Source: Planctomycetota bacterium (lineage in GTDB: Bacteria; Planctomycetota; Planctomycetia; Pirellulales; Pirellulaceae). Taken from it: a stretch of DNA of 7,774 nucleotides. Both the position numbers and the translations under genes were made by a program. The first letter of the stretch is position 1; each line of letters starts with the position of its first letter. Where the stretch lies: contig JAHWKS010000222.1 in assembly GCA_019347795.1 (NCBI GenBank), positions 1 through 7,774 on the forward strand. The letters run 5' to 3'. The notes beneath the pieces are model-generated. The model ran no database searches, had not been told where the DNA came from, and saw only the letters and a program-made list of their open reading frames with translations. Shown here piece after piece: positions 1 to 5,608 of this stretch.

Positions 1-730
1 GCAGCGCGTCCGGCAGTGGCTCTTGAGATTGCTGAGGGAGAAACTCGACTCGCGCGTGTACGACCACTGCTCCCTTTAACGGTTCGGAGTAAAGCACGAA
101 CGAAATCCGCCGCTCGTTCGATCGGTCGGCGTCGATTCTCGCCTGATCGAGTTCGGCGACCAGCGTAAAGACCTTAGGGGCACGCGACTCTACCGCGGCG
201 GCGATCGCGCCGATCGCATCTTTCTTTGCCTCCTCCGTCGCCTTATTGATCTCATCCGTCGCGTCGGTTATGGCCATGTCGAGTTTTGCGAACTCGGCAC
301 CCATTGTGGAGGTCGCCTTCTCCACCTTGGTGACTTTCGTGCTAAGGGACTTCACCTCGGAGGAGAGGCTGCTCGTGACTGTGTTTCCCGCCTCTACCTG
401 CTTGTTAATCGCTTCCGTAGCTTCCGCTAGCTTCGTTTGCGCCGCCGTGCTCTCCACGACCTGCCGTTTGAGATGCGCGATCTCAGCCGTGTTGGTCGCC
501 AATCCCGTATGAACCGCCGTGTCGGAGTGCTTGAGAAAGAAACCGCCGCCTGCCGCCGCACCCAAGAGCACGACGATCAACGCGAATAACCACCCATTGT
601 TCCTCTTTACGTTTTCAACCTCAACATTCTGCTGCTCGAACTTGCGGGTCAACTGATCGGTGGACGAAATCAGATTCTCGAGTTTTTCGACAACCACCTT
701 TCCCCATTCGGCTCTCGGCTCAGCAGGCAT
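1..730 (-). CDS. Single-pass membrane protein with long coiled coil, function unknown (C-terminus cut by window edge)
   Basis: I read this minus-strand frame by hand: it is open from an ATG at 730 to the left edge, 243 codons, with no stop in the window. It starts MPAEPRAEWG. Residues 1-46 are polar and charged. Residues 47-66 (WLFALIVVLLGAAAGGG and flanks) form one transmembrane helix, and the region just before it (VKRNN) is basic, so an N-in, C-out topology is likely. Residues about 78-180 are rich in A, E, K, T and V with heptad-like spacing, indicating a long coiled coil. The visible end (about 186-243) looks like the start of a folded beta-containing domain (VFTLVAELD, RISFVLYSEP, GAVVVHARVEF). 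I do not recognise the family. Methyl-accepting or phage-tail-like proteins share this layout, but no signature motif is visible. No Shine-Dalgarno site precedes the ATG; the nearest purine-rich run is GGGACCGGG. Confidence 0.8.
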   Translation of the reverse strand, partial: MPAEPRAEWGKVVVEKLENLISSTDQLTRKFEQQNVEVENVKRNNGWLFALIVVLLGAAAGGGFFLKHSDTAVHTGLATNTAEIAHLKRQVVESTAAQTKLAEATEAINKQVEAGNTVTSSLSSEVKSLSTKVTKVEKATSTMGAEFAKLDMAITDATDEINKATEEAKKDAIGAIAAAVESRAPKVFTLVAELDQARIDADRSNERRISFVLYSEPLKGAVVVHARVEFLPQQSQEPLPDAL

Positions 731-755
731 TACCCGGTCCCGTGACGGAGGAAAC

Positions 756-772
756 TGGTGTCAATGACACCA
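756..772. promoter_or_regulatory. Perfect inverted repeat upstream of the membrane-protein gene, possible operator
   Basis: TGGTGTC-AAT-GACACCA is a perfect palindrome with 7-base arms and a 3-base spacer, 26 bases before the start codon at 730. On the minus strand a T-run precedes rather than follows it, so it is not an intrinsic terminator for either strand. Its size and symmetry fit a dimeric repressor site. The minus strand also contains TTGACA inside the palindrome, which could be a -35 element, but no convincing -10 follows at the right spacing. Confidence 0.35.
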
Positions 773-820
773 AAAAACGCCGGCGGTCGGCGGCAAATGA
801 CGGATGCGGAAAACGCGGAA

Positions 821-848
821 ACCCAGCAATCTGCTTATTCGCTTGGGT
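821..848 (-). terminator. Weak terminator-like hairpin downstream of the tRNA fragment
   Basis: Read on the minus strand, ACCCAAGC pairs with GCTGGGT (one bulged base) across a 13-base loop and is followed by TTCCGCGTTTT, which is T-rich but interrupted. It lies directly downstream of the tRNA-like fragment at 856-906, where a tRNA terminator would sit. This is weak support that the fragment was once an expressed tRNA gene. Confidence 0.35.
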
Positions 849-855
849 CTTGAAA

Positions 856-906
856 GGTGCCGATTCGACTAAGAGTCAGATGCTCTGCCAATTGAGCTAC
901 GGGGGA
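856..906 (-). pseudogene. Truncated tRNA-Lys(CTT)-like gene
   Basis: Read on the minus strand from 906, the 5' half of a tRNA is recognisable: a 7-base acceptor strand TCCCCCG, TA at positions 8-9, a D arm GCTC-AATTGGCA-GAGC, A26, then TCTGA and the anticodon loop CTCTTAG with anticodon CTT (873-871). The 3' half is wrong. After the loop come only TC and then GAATC, which looks like a T-loop end. The 3' anticodon stem, variable loop and 5' T-stem are missing. No strand complementary to TCCCCCG follows, so the acceptor stem cannot close. The simplest reading is a deletion of roughly 17 bases between two TC dinucleotides, plus decay of the acceptor end. Identity as tRNA-Lys rests only on the anticodon. 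Confidence 0.55.
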
Positions 907-1112
907 CCGTGGTCGTGAATCTTACTGGTTGGGGCCGCGGGGGCAAAGGGGGACCTGAGGCTCTGGATGCTCCGGTCACTACGTCACTCCCGTGAGCGGG
1001 GGCGGGGGAAGTTGATGAAGTGGGTTGCGGCGGCGCCGGTGAGGATGGCGGTTTCGCTCGCGGATTTGAAGCGGCAGCAGAACAAACTGCTGGCGTGCTG
1101 AAGTCATACGAG
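907..1112. other. Intergenic stretch with no recognisable gene
   Basis: Together with the elements at 756-906 this belongs to a 382-base gap between the membrane-protein start and the phosphoribosyltransferase stop. It is G-rich on the plus strand (for example around 933-945 and 998-1010). A short plus-strand frame from 968 (44 codons, ending before 1103) has no features I can support. Apart from the small hairpin at 1075-1092 I see nothing functional in it. Confidence 0.5.
1075..1092 (-). terminator. Small hairpin 20 bases after the phosphoribosyltransferase stop
   Basis: CAGCAG-AACAAA-CTGCTG is a perfect 6-base-pair stem with a 6-base loop, just downstream of the minus-strand stop at 1113. 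No T-run follows on the minus strand (CCGCTTCAAATC), so it is at best a weak or factor-dependent terminator, or a 3'-end-protecting stem. Confidence 0.25.
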
Positions 1113-1796
1113 CTACGGCGAACGGTGAAGCGTCGAGCCGTTGTAGCAAACCTTTCCGCGTACGGGATCGACGAAATGGCTCACTTCTCCGCTTCTCAGT
1201 GTGCGCACAACGGCGAAGCACGAGATAGAGGCAGTCGGAAATGCCGCCATTAACTTCGGAATGATGCCCACGAATGTCGATCCGCGGGTGATAACATCAT
1301 CGAGCAGCGTGATGCGAGGCCGGGGAGCTGGATAAAGCCGCAGGTTCCGCACCTCTACCGAGTTGAAGTGATCGGGCGGGTCGGGTCTGGCGCCTCTCGG
1401 GGCGGTTGACGAGCGCTGAACTGGCCTGTCCCGAACAAGACACGGAAGGACCTGACCGGCCAAACCCTCCCGCTGCAATCTTTGGCAAATCCGATGCGTC
1501 GGCCAAAGAGCCCCCGCAACGAGAGGAGAGCTTCGAGGCATTGGAATCAGCGTGACATCGGGGCCAAGACAGGACGAAAGGCATGCATCCCGCGGGATCT
1601 CCACTGCAAGCCGTTCCGCGACTCGTTCGATAGCAGACGTAAGCCGAACGCTGCCGCCAGTGTCCCAGACGCGAACCTGGCCGTCCTGCTTAACGGCGTA
1701 CGTTACGTCCCTCGAGTATCTGGAAAGAGGAGAATTCCCCCGCGGAGAATACTGCAGAAACGAAACAAATTCAATTTCAGAGGGGAAATGCGCCAT
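1113..1796 (-). CDS. ComF-like phosphoribosyltransferase, partner of the DprA-like protein
   Basis: A 227-residue protein if started at the ATG at 1796 (MAHFPSEIEF). That start overlaps the end of the upstream dprA-like gene by 20 bases, which suggests translational coupling; no Shine-Dalgarno site is visible. The frame stays open upstream to an ATG at 1853, but that longer start lies deep inside the neighbour. The diagnostic feature is the PRPP-binding loop at residues 162-174 (ITLLDDVITRGST): a hydrophobic strand, two acidic residues, then a small-residue loop, as in type I phosphoribosyltransferases. A second conserved-looking block is LIPMPRSSP at 83-91, and an N-terminal YSPRGNSPLSRYSRD occurs at 16-30. 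ComF proteins share the fold but usually carry an N-terminal zinc finger, absent here. Phosphoribosyltransferases paired with a short DprA-like protein occur in ShosTA-type modules, where this partner is the toxin. That role is inferred from pairing and motifs, not shown. Confidence 0.85.
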   Translation of the reverse strand: MAHFPSEIEFVSFLQYSPRGNSPLSRYSRDVTYAVKQDGQVRVWDTGGSVRLTSAIERVAERLAVEIPRDACLSSCLGPDVTLIPMPRSSPLVAGALWPTHRICQRLQREGLAGQVLPCLVRDRPVQRSSTAPRGARPDPPDHFNSVEVRNLRLYPAPRPRITLLDDVITRGSTFVGIIPKLMAAFPTASISCFAVVRTLRSGEVSHFVDPVRGKVCYNGSTLHRSP

Positions 1797-2472
1797 CTGG
1801 TTCGGCGGCCGAGCGAGCCGGCAAAAACGCCAAAAAGTCATCGATGGTTTCATCGGCGAGGACTTGAGCCCCGTAGTGGATCATTTCCTGTGGCCATGCC
1901 AGATGGGGTGATTCGGCGACGCTCTTTGCGATGAACAAACCGCGCCCCAGCCGCAGCGCTTCCCAGCCTTGGTGAAGGGAACCGCTCTTGTTTCCAGCTT
2001 CAACGATGACCGTCGCATCCGAGAATAACGCCATCGTCCTGTTTCGCATCGGGAAACTCTTCGGCTGCACTGGGTAGCCGGACGGGAATTGCGATATGCA
2101 GAGGTGCTCCCGCATAATGCAATTTTGAAGATCGCTGTTACTCTTGGGGTAAACCTTGTCGAGGGGTGTCCCAAGGACGGCGATGGTTTTCCCCCCGCTT
2201 TCGATGGCAGCGACGTGGGCGGCTGTGTCGATGCCCTCGGCAAGTCCGCTTACGACGACGACGCCTCTCTCCACCAACAGCCGGCTCAAACGGCGAGCAC
2301 GAATTAACGCCGCATCGCTGGCCTTTCTCGACCCCACAATAGAGACTCGCGCGCCCGCTTCCATGATCCCCAAATCGCCGGCGACATAGATCGCTTTCGG
2401 AGCGTGCCTTTGCTCCACGTCGTTGAGCGAACCGAGAAGGTCTTCCGGCTTGCACTCGCGAAATGCGTCCAT
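1777..2472 (-). CDS. Short DprA-like (SLOG/Rossmann-fold) protein
   Basis: A 231-residue protein from the ATG at 2472 (MDAFRECKPEDLLG), preceded by the purine-rich GAAGAGAAGAA. The DprA-family Rossmann core is clear: VSIVGSRKAS (43-52), VVVVSGLAEGIDTAAH (71-86), a glycine-rich turn at VLGTPLDKVYPKSN (99-112), SQFPSGYP (127-134), PMRNRTMALFSDATVIVEA (141-159) and SGSLHQGWEALRLGR (163-177). DprA in natural transformation loads RecA onto single-stranded DNA and usually has extra N-terminal SAM and C-terminal winged-helix domains. Both are missing here, and no competence genes lie nearby. Stand-alone DprA-like proteins of this size often sit directly upstream of a phosphoribosyltransferase, as here, and are antitoxin candidates in ShosTA-type pairs. 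The frame continues upstream to TTG 2598, but that stretch is arginine-rich, lacks family motifs and covers a tRNA-like sequence (2559-2587), so I prefer 2472. GTG 2544 is another option. Confidence 0.88.
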   Translation of the reverse strand: MDAFRECKPEDLLGSLNDVEQRHAPKAIYVAGDLGIMEAGARVSIVGSRKASDAALIRARRLSRLLVERGVVVVSGLAEGIDTAAHVAAIESGGKTIAVLGTPLDKVYPKSNSDLQNCIMREHLCISQFPSGYPVQPKSFPMRNRTMALFSDATVIVEAGNKSGSLHQGWEALRLGRGLFIAKSVAESPHLAWPQEMIHYGAQVLADETIDDFLAFLPARSAAEPDGAFPL

Positions 2473-2558
2473 TTCTTCTCTTCGGCAAAGTTCCGGCGAT
2501 TCCCGCCGCCCCGGCGACAGTTTAACCCCCTGCCTCGCGATTGTCACCTTGTCAGGCC

Positions 2559-2587
2559 GAAAATCCGCGTGTCGCCGGCGGTTCAAT
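2559..2587 (+). repeat. tRNA-Phe-like 3'-half sequence, inverted relative to the intact tRNA-Phe
   Basis: Plus-strand GAAAATCCGcGTGTCG-ccg-GCGGTTCaAT matches the sense strand of tRNA-Phe (5203 down to 5178, minus strand) at 24 of 26 positions, with a 3-base insertion. The shared block begins exactly at the anticodon GAA and ends in the T-loop, a segment commonly used as the att core by tRNA-integrating recombinases. Flanking bases do not continue the tRNA. The orientation is opposite to that expected of a direct-repeat att pair. It lies just upstream of the dprA-like start. It may be a relic att site, a fragment of another tRNA, or chance, although the match is long for chance. Confidence 0.45.
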
Positions 2588-2692
2588 TTACAAAGCAATT
2601 CTCATTCCGCTAGCAGAGTTGGAAGCGGTGGCGCTGGAAGCAATCATCGAGCTTCACCGCATTTACGATGCGACGGACCGCGGGACCACCTG

Positions 2693-2879
2693 AAGGAGCG
2701 TCCTGCACGAAACCACGATCTCGATCTGGCCCAGAAGCTCGGCAAGACCTGCGGCACGGTTCACCGTTGGACGAAGAAGCCCGGGTCAGCCGGCATCCCG
2801 CTCGATCGAGGCAATGAAGGTGGGCGCGACTTGGTTCACGTCGCTGGAGGCCGTGGACCGGTACAGCGGCGGTCGGTAG
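2693..2879 (+). pseudogene. Frameshifted helix-turn-helix (excisionase/DUF1580-like) gene
   Basis: Two plus-strand frames together encode one recognisable HTH protein. The first reads DLAQKLGKTCGTVHRWTKKP, a helix-turn-helix of the type found in MerR/excisionase-like and DUF1580 small proteins, then GSAGIPL. The second, one frame over, reads IEAMKVGATWFTSLEAVDRY and ends SGGR at a TAG (2877-2879), the usual tail of such proteins. The break lies at 2802-2809, where TCGA is tandemly duplicated. Removing one copy restores a continuous GIPLEAMKVG. There is no intact start either: a possible upstream segment (LEAVALEAIIELHRIYDATD, from about 2624) ends at a TGA at 2691 in yet another frame relation. 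The intact gene would plausibly have been the directionality factor of the integrase at 3822. Family assignment is by recognition and is not certain. Confidence 0.6.
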
Positions 2880-3031
2880 AACGTTGGCCACGGTCCGAAG
2901 CCGTGACGCGATCCGAGGTCCAGCGGCTGGGGGTGCGGGGGATTCGCGGGGAGGCGATCGCAGGCGGGGGACCATCGCACCGGCGACCGGATATTGTTCT
3001 GGTCGCCGATGTTTTTGTTCGCCTATGGTGC
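2880..3031. other. No recognisable gene between the HTH remnant and the promoter at 3032
   Basis: This GC-rich stretch stays open in one plus-strand frame and in long minus-strand frames, but none shows motifs or a credible start. The open frames look like a consequence of the base composition. The sequence may include the decayed 3' end of the HTH gene. I see no tRNA, repeat or terminator in it. Confidence 0.4.
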
Positions 3032-3060
3032 TTGTCGCGATGCGAATACTCCCATATACT
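3032..3060 (+). promoter_or_regulatory. Sigma70-type promoter for the ribbon-helix-helix gene
   Basis: TTGTCG (3032-3037, 4 of 6 to TTGACA) and TATACT (3055-3060, 5 of 6 to TATAAT) are separated by exactly 17 bases. Transcription would start near 3067, giving a leader of about 44 bases before the ATG at 3111. It is the best promoter in the window and sits in an AT-richer patch of otherwise GC-rich DNA. Confidence 0.6.
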
Positions 3061-3110
3061 TTGCCGGCGTGGGCGAACACTTCTAACCGCAGACTGGAGC
3101 GCACGGGGCT

Positions 3111-3605
3111 ATGGCGAAGATTGGCATTTATATTCCTGACGACATGGTGGACGAGATTGAAAAGTGGCGGGCGAAAATGAACTTCTCGCGGATCTTCGTC
3201 GAGGCGTTTGAGCGGGCCGTGCTGGAAAGCGCGGACGAGGACCGGGTAACGAAGAAAGAGCTGCGAGTCGCCGTCCAACGAATGAAGAAGGCAATGGGCC
3301 GGGACGCCGAACAGGGGAGGAAGGATGGCGTCGAGCTTGGCAGACATTGGGCGCTAGAGTTAGCGCCGCGTGACAAGCTTCGGGCGGTCGCGTCGGGGCG
3401 ATCCCAGCCCGACGACCTGGAGCGATTCGTCGGGGCCGATTACGATCGCGCACCACCGGGTGACATGGCCTACCTAAATGACCGTTTCCCACATCACGGC
3501 CACAACGTGCAGGACTGGGAAGCGTACAACAGCGGCCGCAACGAAGGGTTCGTCGAAGGCGCTACTCAGGTCTGGAACCGCCTCGCCCCAGCTTTTGAAC
3601 CGTGA
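3111..3605 (+). CDS. Ribbon-helix-helix-like protein of 164 residues, function unknown
   Basis: The N-terminus KIGIYIPDDMVDEIEKWRAK (residues 3-22) followed by MNFSRIFVEAFERAV fits the ribbon-helix-helix fold of CopG/Arc-type DNA-binding proteins: a short strand, a polar turn with an acidic helix cap, and a second helix. Residues 40-75 are highly charged and probably helical (VTKKELRVAVQRMKKAMGRD). The C-terminal half, with an aromatic NVQDWEAYNSGRNEGFVEGA near the end, is not a domain I recognise. The start is supported by TGGAG 11 bases upstream and by the promoter at 3032-3060. RHH proteins are usually autoregulators, antitoxins or element-encoded regulators. No toxin follows directly, and the next gene is the integrase 216 bases downstream. 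It may regulate the element, but that is inference from position. Confidence 0.75.
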   Translation: MAKIGIYIPDDMVDEIEKWRAKMNFSRIFVEAFERAVLESADEDRVTKKELRVAVQRMKKAMGRDAEQGRKDGVELGRHWALELAPRDKLRAVASGRSQPDDLERFVGADYDRAPPGDMAYLNDRFPHHGHNVQDWEAYNSGRNEGFVEGATQVWNRLAPAFEP

Positions 3606-3821
3606 TCGCGGATCGCCGCCACCTGACGCATGGACGTTCAAAGGACACGGAGGGGAACCTACAGATAACACCCGAGGCACTGGAGGGGCCTTGTGGGTGT
3701 CGGATTCGCCAGGACGGCAAGGGCGCAACCAATAGCGAAAAAGTCCGCCGAGCGAGCGAAATCCGGCGGGCCGTGCGGAGAGGTAAACCCATTCCCATCT
3801 ACCACCTGAAAGGCACTCGTC
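3606..3821 (+). other. Integrase leader region, possible hairpin, no supported gene
   Basis: This 216-base gap separates the RHH stop from the integrase ATG. Several frames are open but none has a convincing start or motif. CCGCCG (3745-3750) can pair with CGGCGG (3764-3769) over a 13-base loop, leaving about 50 bases to the integrase start. No good sigma70 promoter is visible, so the integrase may depend on read-through from the promoter at 3032. Confidence 0.35.
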
Positions 3822-5159
3822 ATGCACGAGGAGATCAAGGTTTCCGTGGTCGAGTTCGGCGACCGCAAGTTTTACATGATGCAATGGCGGGACCCCCTTA
3901 CCGGCCGCAAGCAAACCAAATCCACCAAGATCCTGCGGACGGGCAAGAAGCGAGAGCGTCGCGAGGCGGAGCGCGTGGCCGGCGAACACGAGAAGGCGCT
4001 CCAAAGCGGCCAGTTTAAGCCGCCCTCGAAAACTACCTGGGGCGAGTTCCGCAATCGGTATGAGGACGAAGTTCTTACGTCCAAAGCCGACGGTACCTTT
4101 TCCAAGGTTTCCGGCGTGTTCAACGCTTTGGAGGACGTGCTCAACCTCGCCGACGATACCCGTCTGGCCGCGCTGACAGACGACCGGTTGAGCGGCTATC
4201 AATCCGCGCTGCGGAAAGCGGGGCGGAGCGAGGACACGATAAAAGGCCACTTGGCCCACCTGAAAGCCGCCCTGCGGTGGGCGGCGGAAGTGGGGATCAT
4301 CAGCAAGCCGCCGAAGGTGCGGATGCCGTCCAGAACCAAGGGGGGCGGCAAATTGATGAAAGGGCGGCCGGTGACCGCCGAAGAGTTCGAACGGATGCTC
4401 GGCAAGGTGGAGGCGGGATTGCTCGCGGCTGGTCAGAGGCCGTACAAGAGCAAGGGAAAGCGGAAGTTCAGCGAGAAGGCCCGCGAGGAACTCCGTAAGG
4501 CCCAGCAGAAGTGGGCCGCCGCTGCGGCGCCGACATGGGAGCGACTTCTGCGCGGCTTGTGGCTTTCGGGGCTGCGGTTGGGCGAGGCCCTCGATCTCTA
4601 CTGGGACCGGGACGACCGCCTTTGCATCGATCTGAGCAGGCGCCATCCGATGCTTCGGATTCCAGGTGAACTGGAGAAGGGCAATCAGGATCGGCTATTG
4701 CCCATCACGCCCGACTTTGCCGAGTTCCTACTGGCGACCCCGCCAGAGGATCGCCTCGGCCCAGTCTTCGCGCCGCAGCCTCTCCGCTTCTCTGGCCGGG
4801 TGACGCTCAACTACGCCAGCCGGGTGCTATCGGCCATCGGCGAGGCCGCCGGGGTGAAGGTGAACACGGACGCCAAGACGGGCGACGTGAAGTTCGCCAG
4901 CGCCCATGATCTCCGCCGGAGCTTCGGGGAGCGATGGGCGGCCCGGCTCATGCCGCAGCAGCTAATGGAACTGATGCGCCACGAGTCGATCGAGACGACC
5001 ATGAAGTTCTACGTTGGCCGTAACGCCGAGAGGACGGCCGATGCTATCTGGGAAGCGTTTTCCGCCGGGTCTGGTAACAGTTTTGGTAACACTAGCCAAC
5101 AAAGAACCCCGACAGGGAATGCCGGGGTTGACGCAACTACTGACAGCGGAGCCATTTAG
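3822..5159 (+). CDS. int: Tyrosine recombinase (phage/island-type integrase)
   Basis: A 445-residue site-specific recombinase that would catalyse integration and excision of the element through a phosphotyrosine intermediate. All catalytic residues are visible: R252 in LSGLRLGEAL, K286 in ELEKGNQDRLLPI, H362 and R365 in AHDLRRSFG, H387 in LMRHESIETTMK, and the nucleophile Y397 in KFYVGR. Residues 1-65 form a basic N-terminal region likely to contact arm sites (beta-rich VSVVEFGDRKFYMMQW, then KKRERREAERV). Residues about 70-165 are the helical core-binding domain, and 185-400 the catalytic domain. Residues 205-235 are an extended charged linker before the first arginine. The tail after 412 (GSGNSFGNTS onward) is low in structure and is encoded by DNA that also carries direct repeats and the tRNA-Phe terminator hairpin. 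The gene stops four bases before the 3' end of tRNA-Phe, which it faces. It appears intact. The start at ATG 3822 has no clear ribosome-binding site. Confidence 0.96.
   Translation: MHEEIKVSVVEFGDRKFYMMQWRDPLTGRKQTKSTKILRTGKKRERREAERVAGEHEKALQSGQFKPPSKTTWGEFRNRYEDEVLTSKADGTFSKVSGVFNALEDVLNLADDTRLAALTDDRLSGYQSALRKAGRSEDTIKGHLAHLKAALRWAAEVGIISKPPKVRMPSRTKGGGKLMKGRPVTAEEFERMLGKVEAGLLAAGQRPYKSKGKRKFSEKAREELRKAQQKWAAAAAPTWERLLRGLWLSGLRLGEALDLYWDRDDRLCIDLSRRHPMLRIPGELEKGNQDRLLPITPDFAEFLLATPPEDRLGPVFAPQPLRFSGRVTLNYASRVLSAIGEAAGVKVNTDAKTGDVKFASAHDLRRSFGERWAARLMPQQLMELMRHESIETTMKFYVGRNAERTADAIWEAFSAGSGNSFGNTSQQRTPTGNAGVDATTDSGAI
5073..5091 (+). repeat. Direct repeat GGTAACA beside the tRNA-proximal end of int
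   Basis: GGTAACA occurs at 5073-5079 and 5085-5091, a 12-base period, about 75 bases from the tRNA-Phe 3' end. In the protein it gives GNS-F-GNT. Short direct repeats beside an att core are typical of recombinase arm-type sites, so this may be selected at the DNA level rather than for the protein. Confidence 0.4.
5105..5129 (-). terminator. Rho-independent terminator of tRNA-Phe, inside the end of int
   Basis: Read on the minus strand, AACCCCG and CGGGGTT form a perfect 7-base-pair stem around an 11-base loop, followed by CTTTGTT. The hairpin begins about 35 bases after the tRNA-Phe 3' end. The same DNA encodes part of the C-terminal tail of the integrase on the plus strand. The plus-strand side has no T-run, so it should terminate only the tRNA transcript. 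Confidence 0.6.
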
Positions 5160-5163
5160 GGAG

Positions 5164-5236
<73 letters not shown>

Positions 5237-5316
5237 CGGTCTGCGAATCCGGCTTCCGATGCCGCGTCGGATTGCGGGAATTGGCGTCGGAGGCTCTCTC
5301 GCAAATGGGGACCATC

Positions 5317-5344
5317 AGTTTACCAGAACGTCGCGCGCCGACAA
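5317..5344 (-). promoter_or_regulatory. Candidate promoter for tRNA-Phe
   Basis: Read on the minus strand, TTGTCG (5344-5339) and TAAACT (5322-5317) are separated by 16 bases. Transcription would start near 5310, giving a leader of about 74 bases before the tRNA. Each hexamer matches consensus at 4 of 6 positions, so this is only a candidate. It lies between the end of the zinc-ribbon gene and the tRNA. Confidence 0.35.
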
Positions 5345-5349
5345 GCGGC

Positions 5350-5568
5350 TCAGTCCTGCCTGTCCTGCCTGTCCGGCCTGGCCGGCTCGATGCGGCGGCC
5401 GGCGTCTTGGATGAGCTTCATGCAGATGCGCTCCGTCGGCTCAACCTTGCGTTGGCATGGGCAGAGGCGGTAGGTGACGTCGCCGCCGGTTCGCTCGCGG
5501 TGATGGCAGACGGGGCACTCCCAAACCCGGCGGAGGTCGTACTTCAGCCGCTCGTAGGGACCGCGCAT
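5350..5568 (-). CDS. Small zinc-ribbon-like protein (72 residues), planctomycete-type conserved hypothetical
   Basis: The N-terminus MRGPYERLKYDLRRVWECPV is one I recognise as a small conserved protein of planctomycetes, though I know no function for it. Cysteines at 18 and 21 (CPVC) and 36 and 38 (CPC) can bind one zinc ion as a ribbon-like knuckle pair. The middle (MKLIQDAGRRIEP) is usual for the family as I recall it. The tail RPDRQDRQD is encoded by a 9-base tandem repeat and is probably recent. It starts 40 bases after the stop of the RND transporter, on the same strand, so the two may be co-transcribed. No Shine-Dalgarno site precedes the ATG. Confidence 0.8.
   Translation of the reverse strand: MRGPYERLKYDLRRVWECPVCHHRERTGGDVTYRLCPCQRKVEPTERICMKLIQDAGRRIEPARPDRQDRQD
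5353..5379. repeat. 9-base tandem repeat, three copies, encoding the end of the small protein
   Basis: GTCCTGCCT is repeated at 5353, 5362 and 5371, the last copy with one T-to-G change. It lies in frame at the end of the zinc-ribbon gene, giving the residues RPD-RQD-RQD before the stop. The repeats look like replication-slippage products. Confidence 0.7.
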
Positions 5569-5608
5569 CGGGGGCGCCCGGAGATGAGGAGAAGCCGGTC
5601 GCGGCCCC

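Noticed and set aside
756..772. Palindrome as an intrinsic terminator
   Set aside because: On the plus strand it is followed by A residues, and on the minus strand the T-run precedes the hairpin.
856..906. Intact tRNA interrupted by a group I intron in the anticodon loop
   Set aside because: Only about 125 bases separate it from the next gene start, no intron core is seen, and no matching 3' exon follows.
2473..2598. N-terminal extension of the dprA-like gene to TTG 2598
   Set aside because: Arginine-rich, non-ATG start, no family motif, and it covers the tRNA-Phe-like block; the ATG at 2472 has a purine-rich leader and the expected distance to LLGSLNDVE.
2610..3347. Long minus-strand open frame of 245 codons
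   Set aside because: It overlaps the RHH gene antisense, spans a promoter and the HTH remnant, is rich in R, P and S, and has no motif; it is a by-product of GC-rich codon use.
3602..4018. Plus-strand frame upstream of and overlapping int, considered as an excisionase
   Set aside because: No helix-turn-helix pattern, and most of it is an alternate frame of the integrase.
3474..4646. 390-codon minus-strand frame opposite the integrase
   Set aside because: It is antisense to a recombinase with all catalytic residues and shows no motif of its own.
5353..5379. CRISPR-like repeats
   Set aside because: The units are 9 bases with no spacers; this is a simple tandem repeat.
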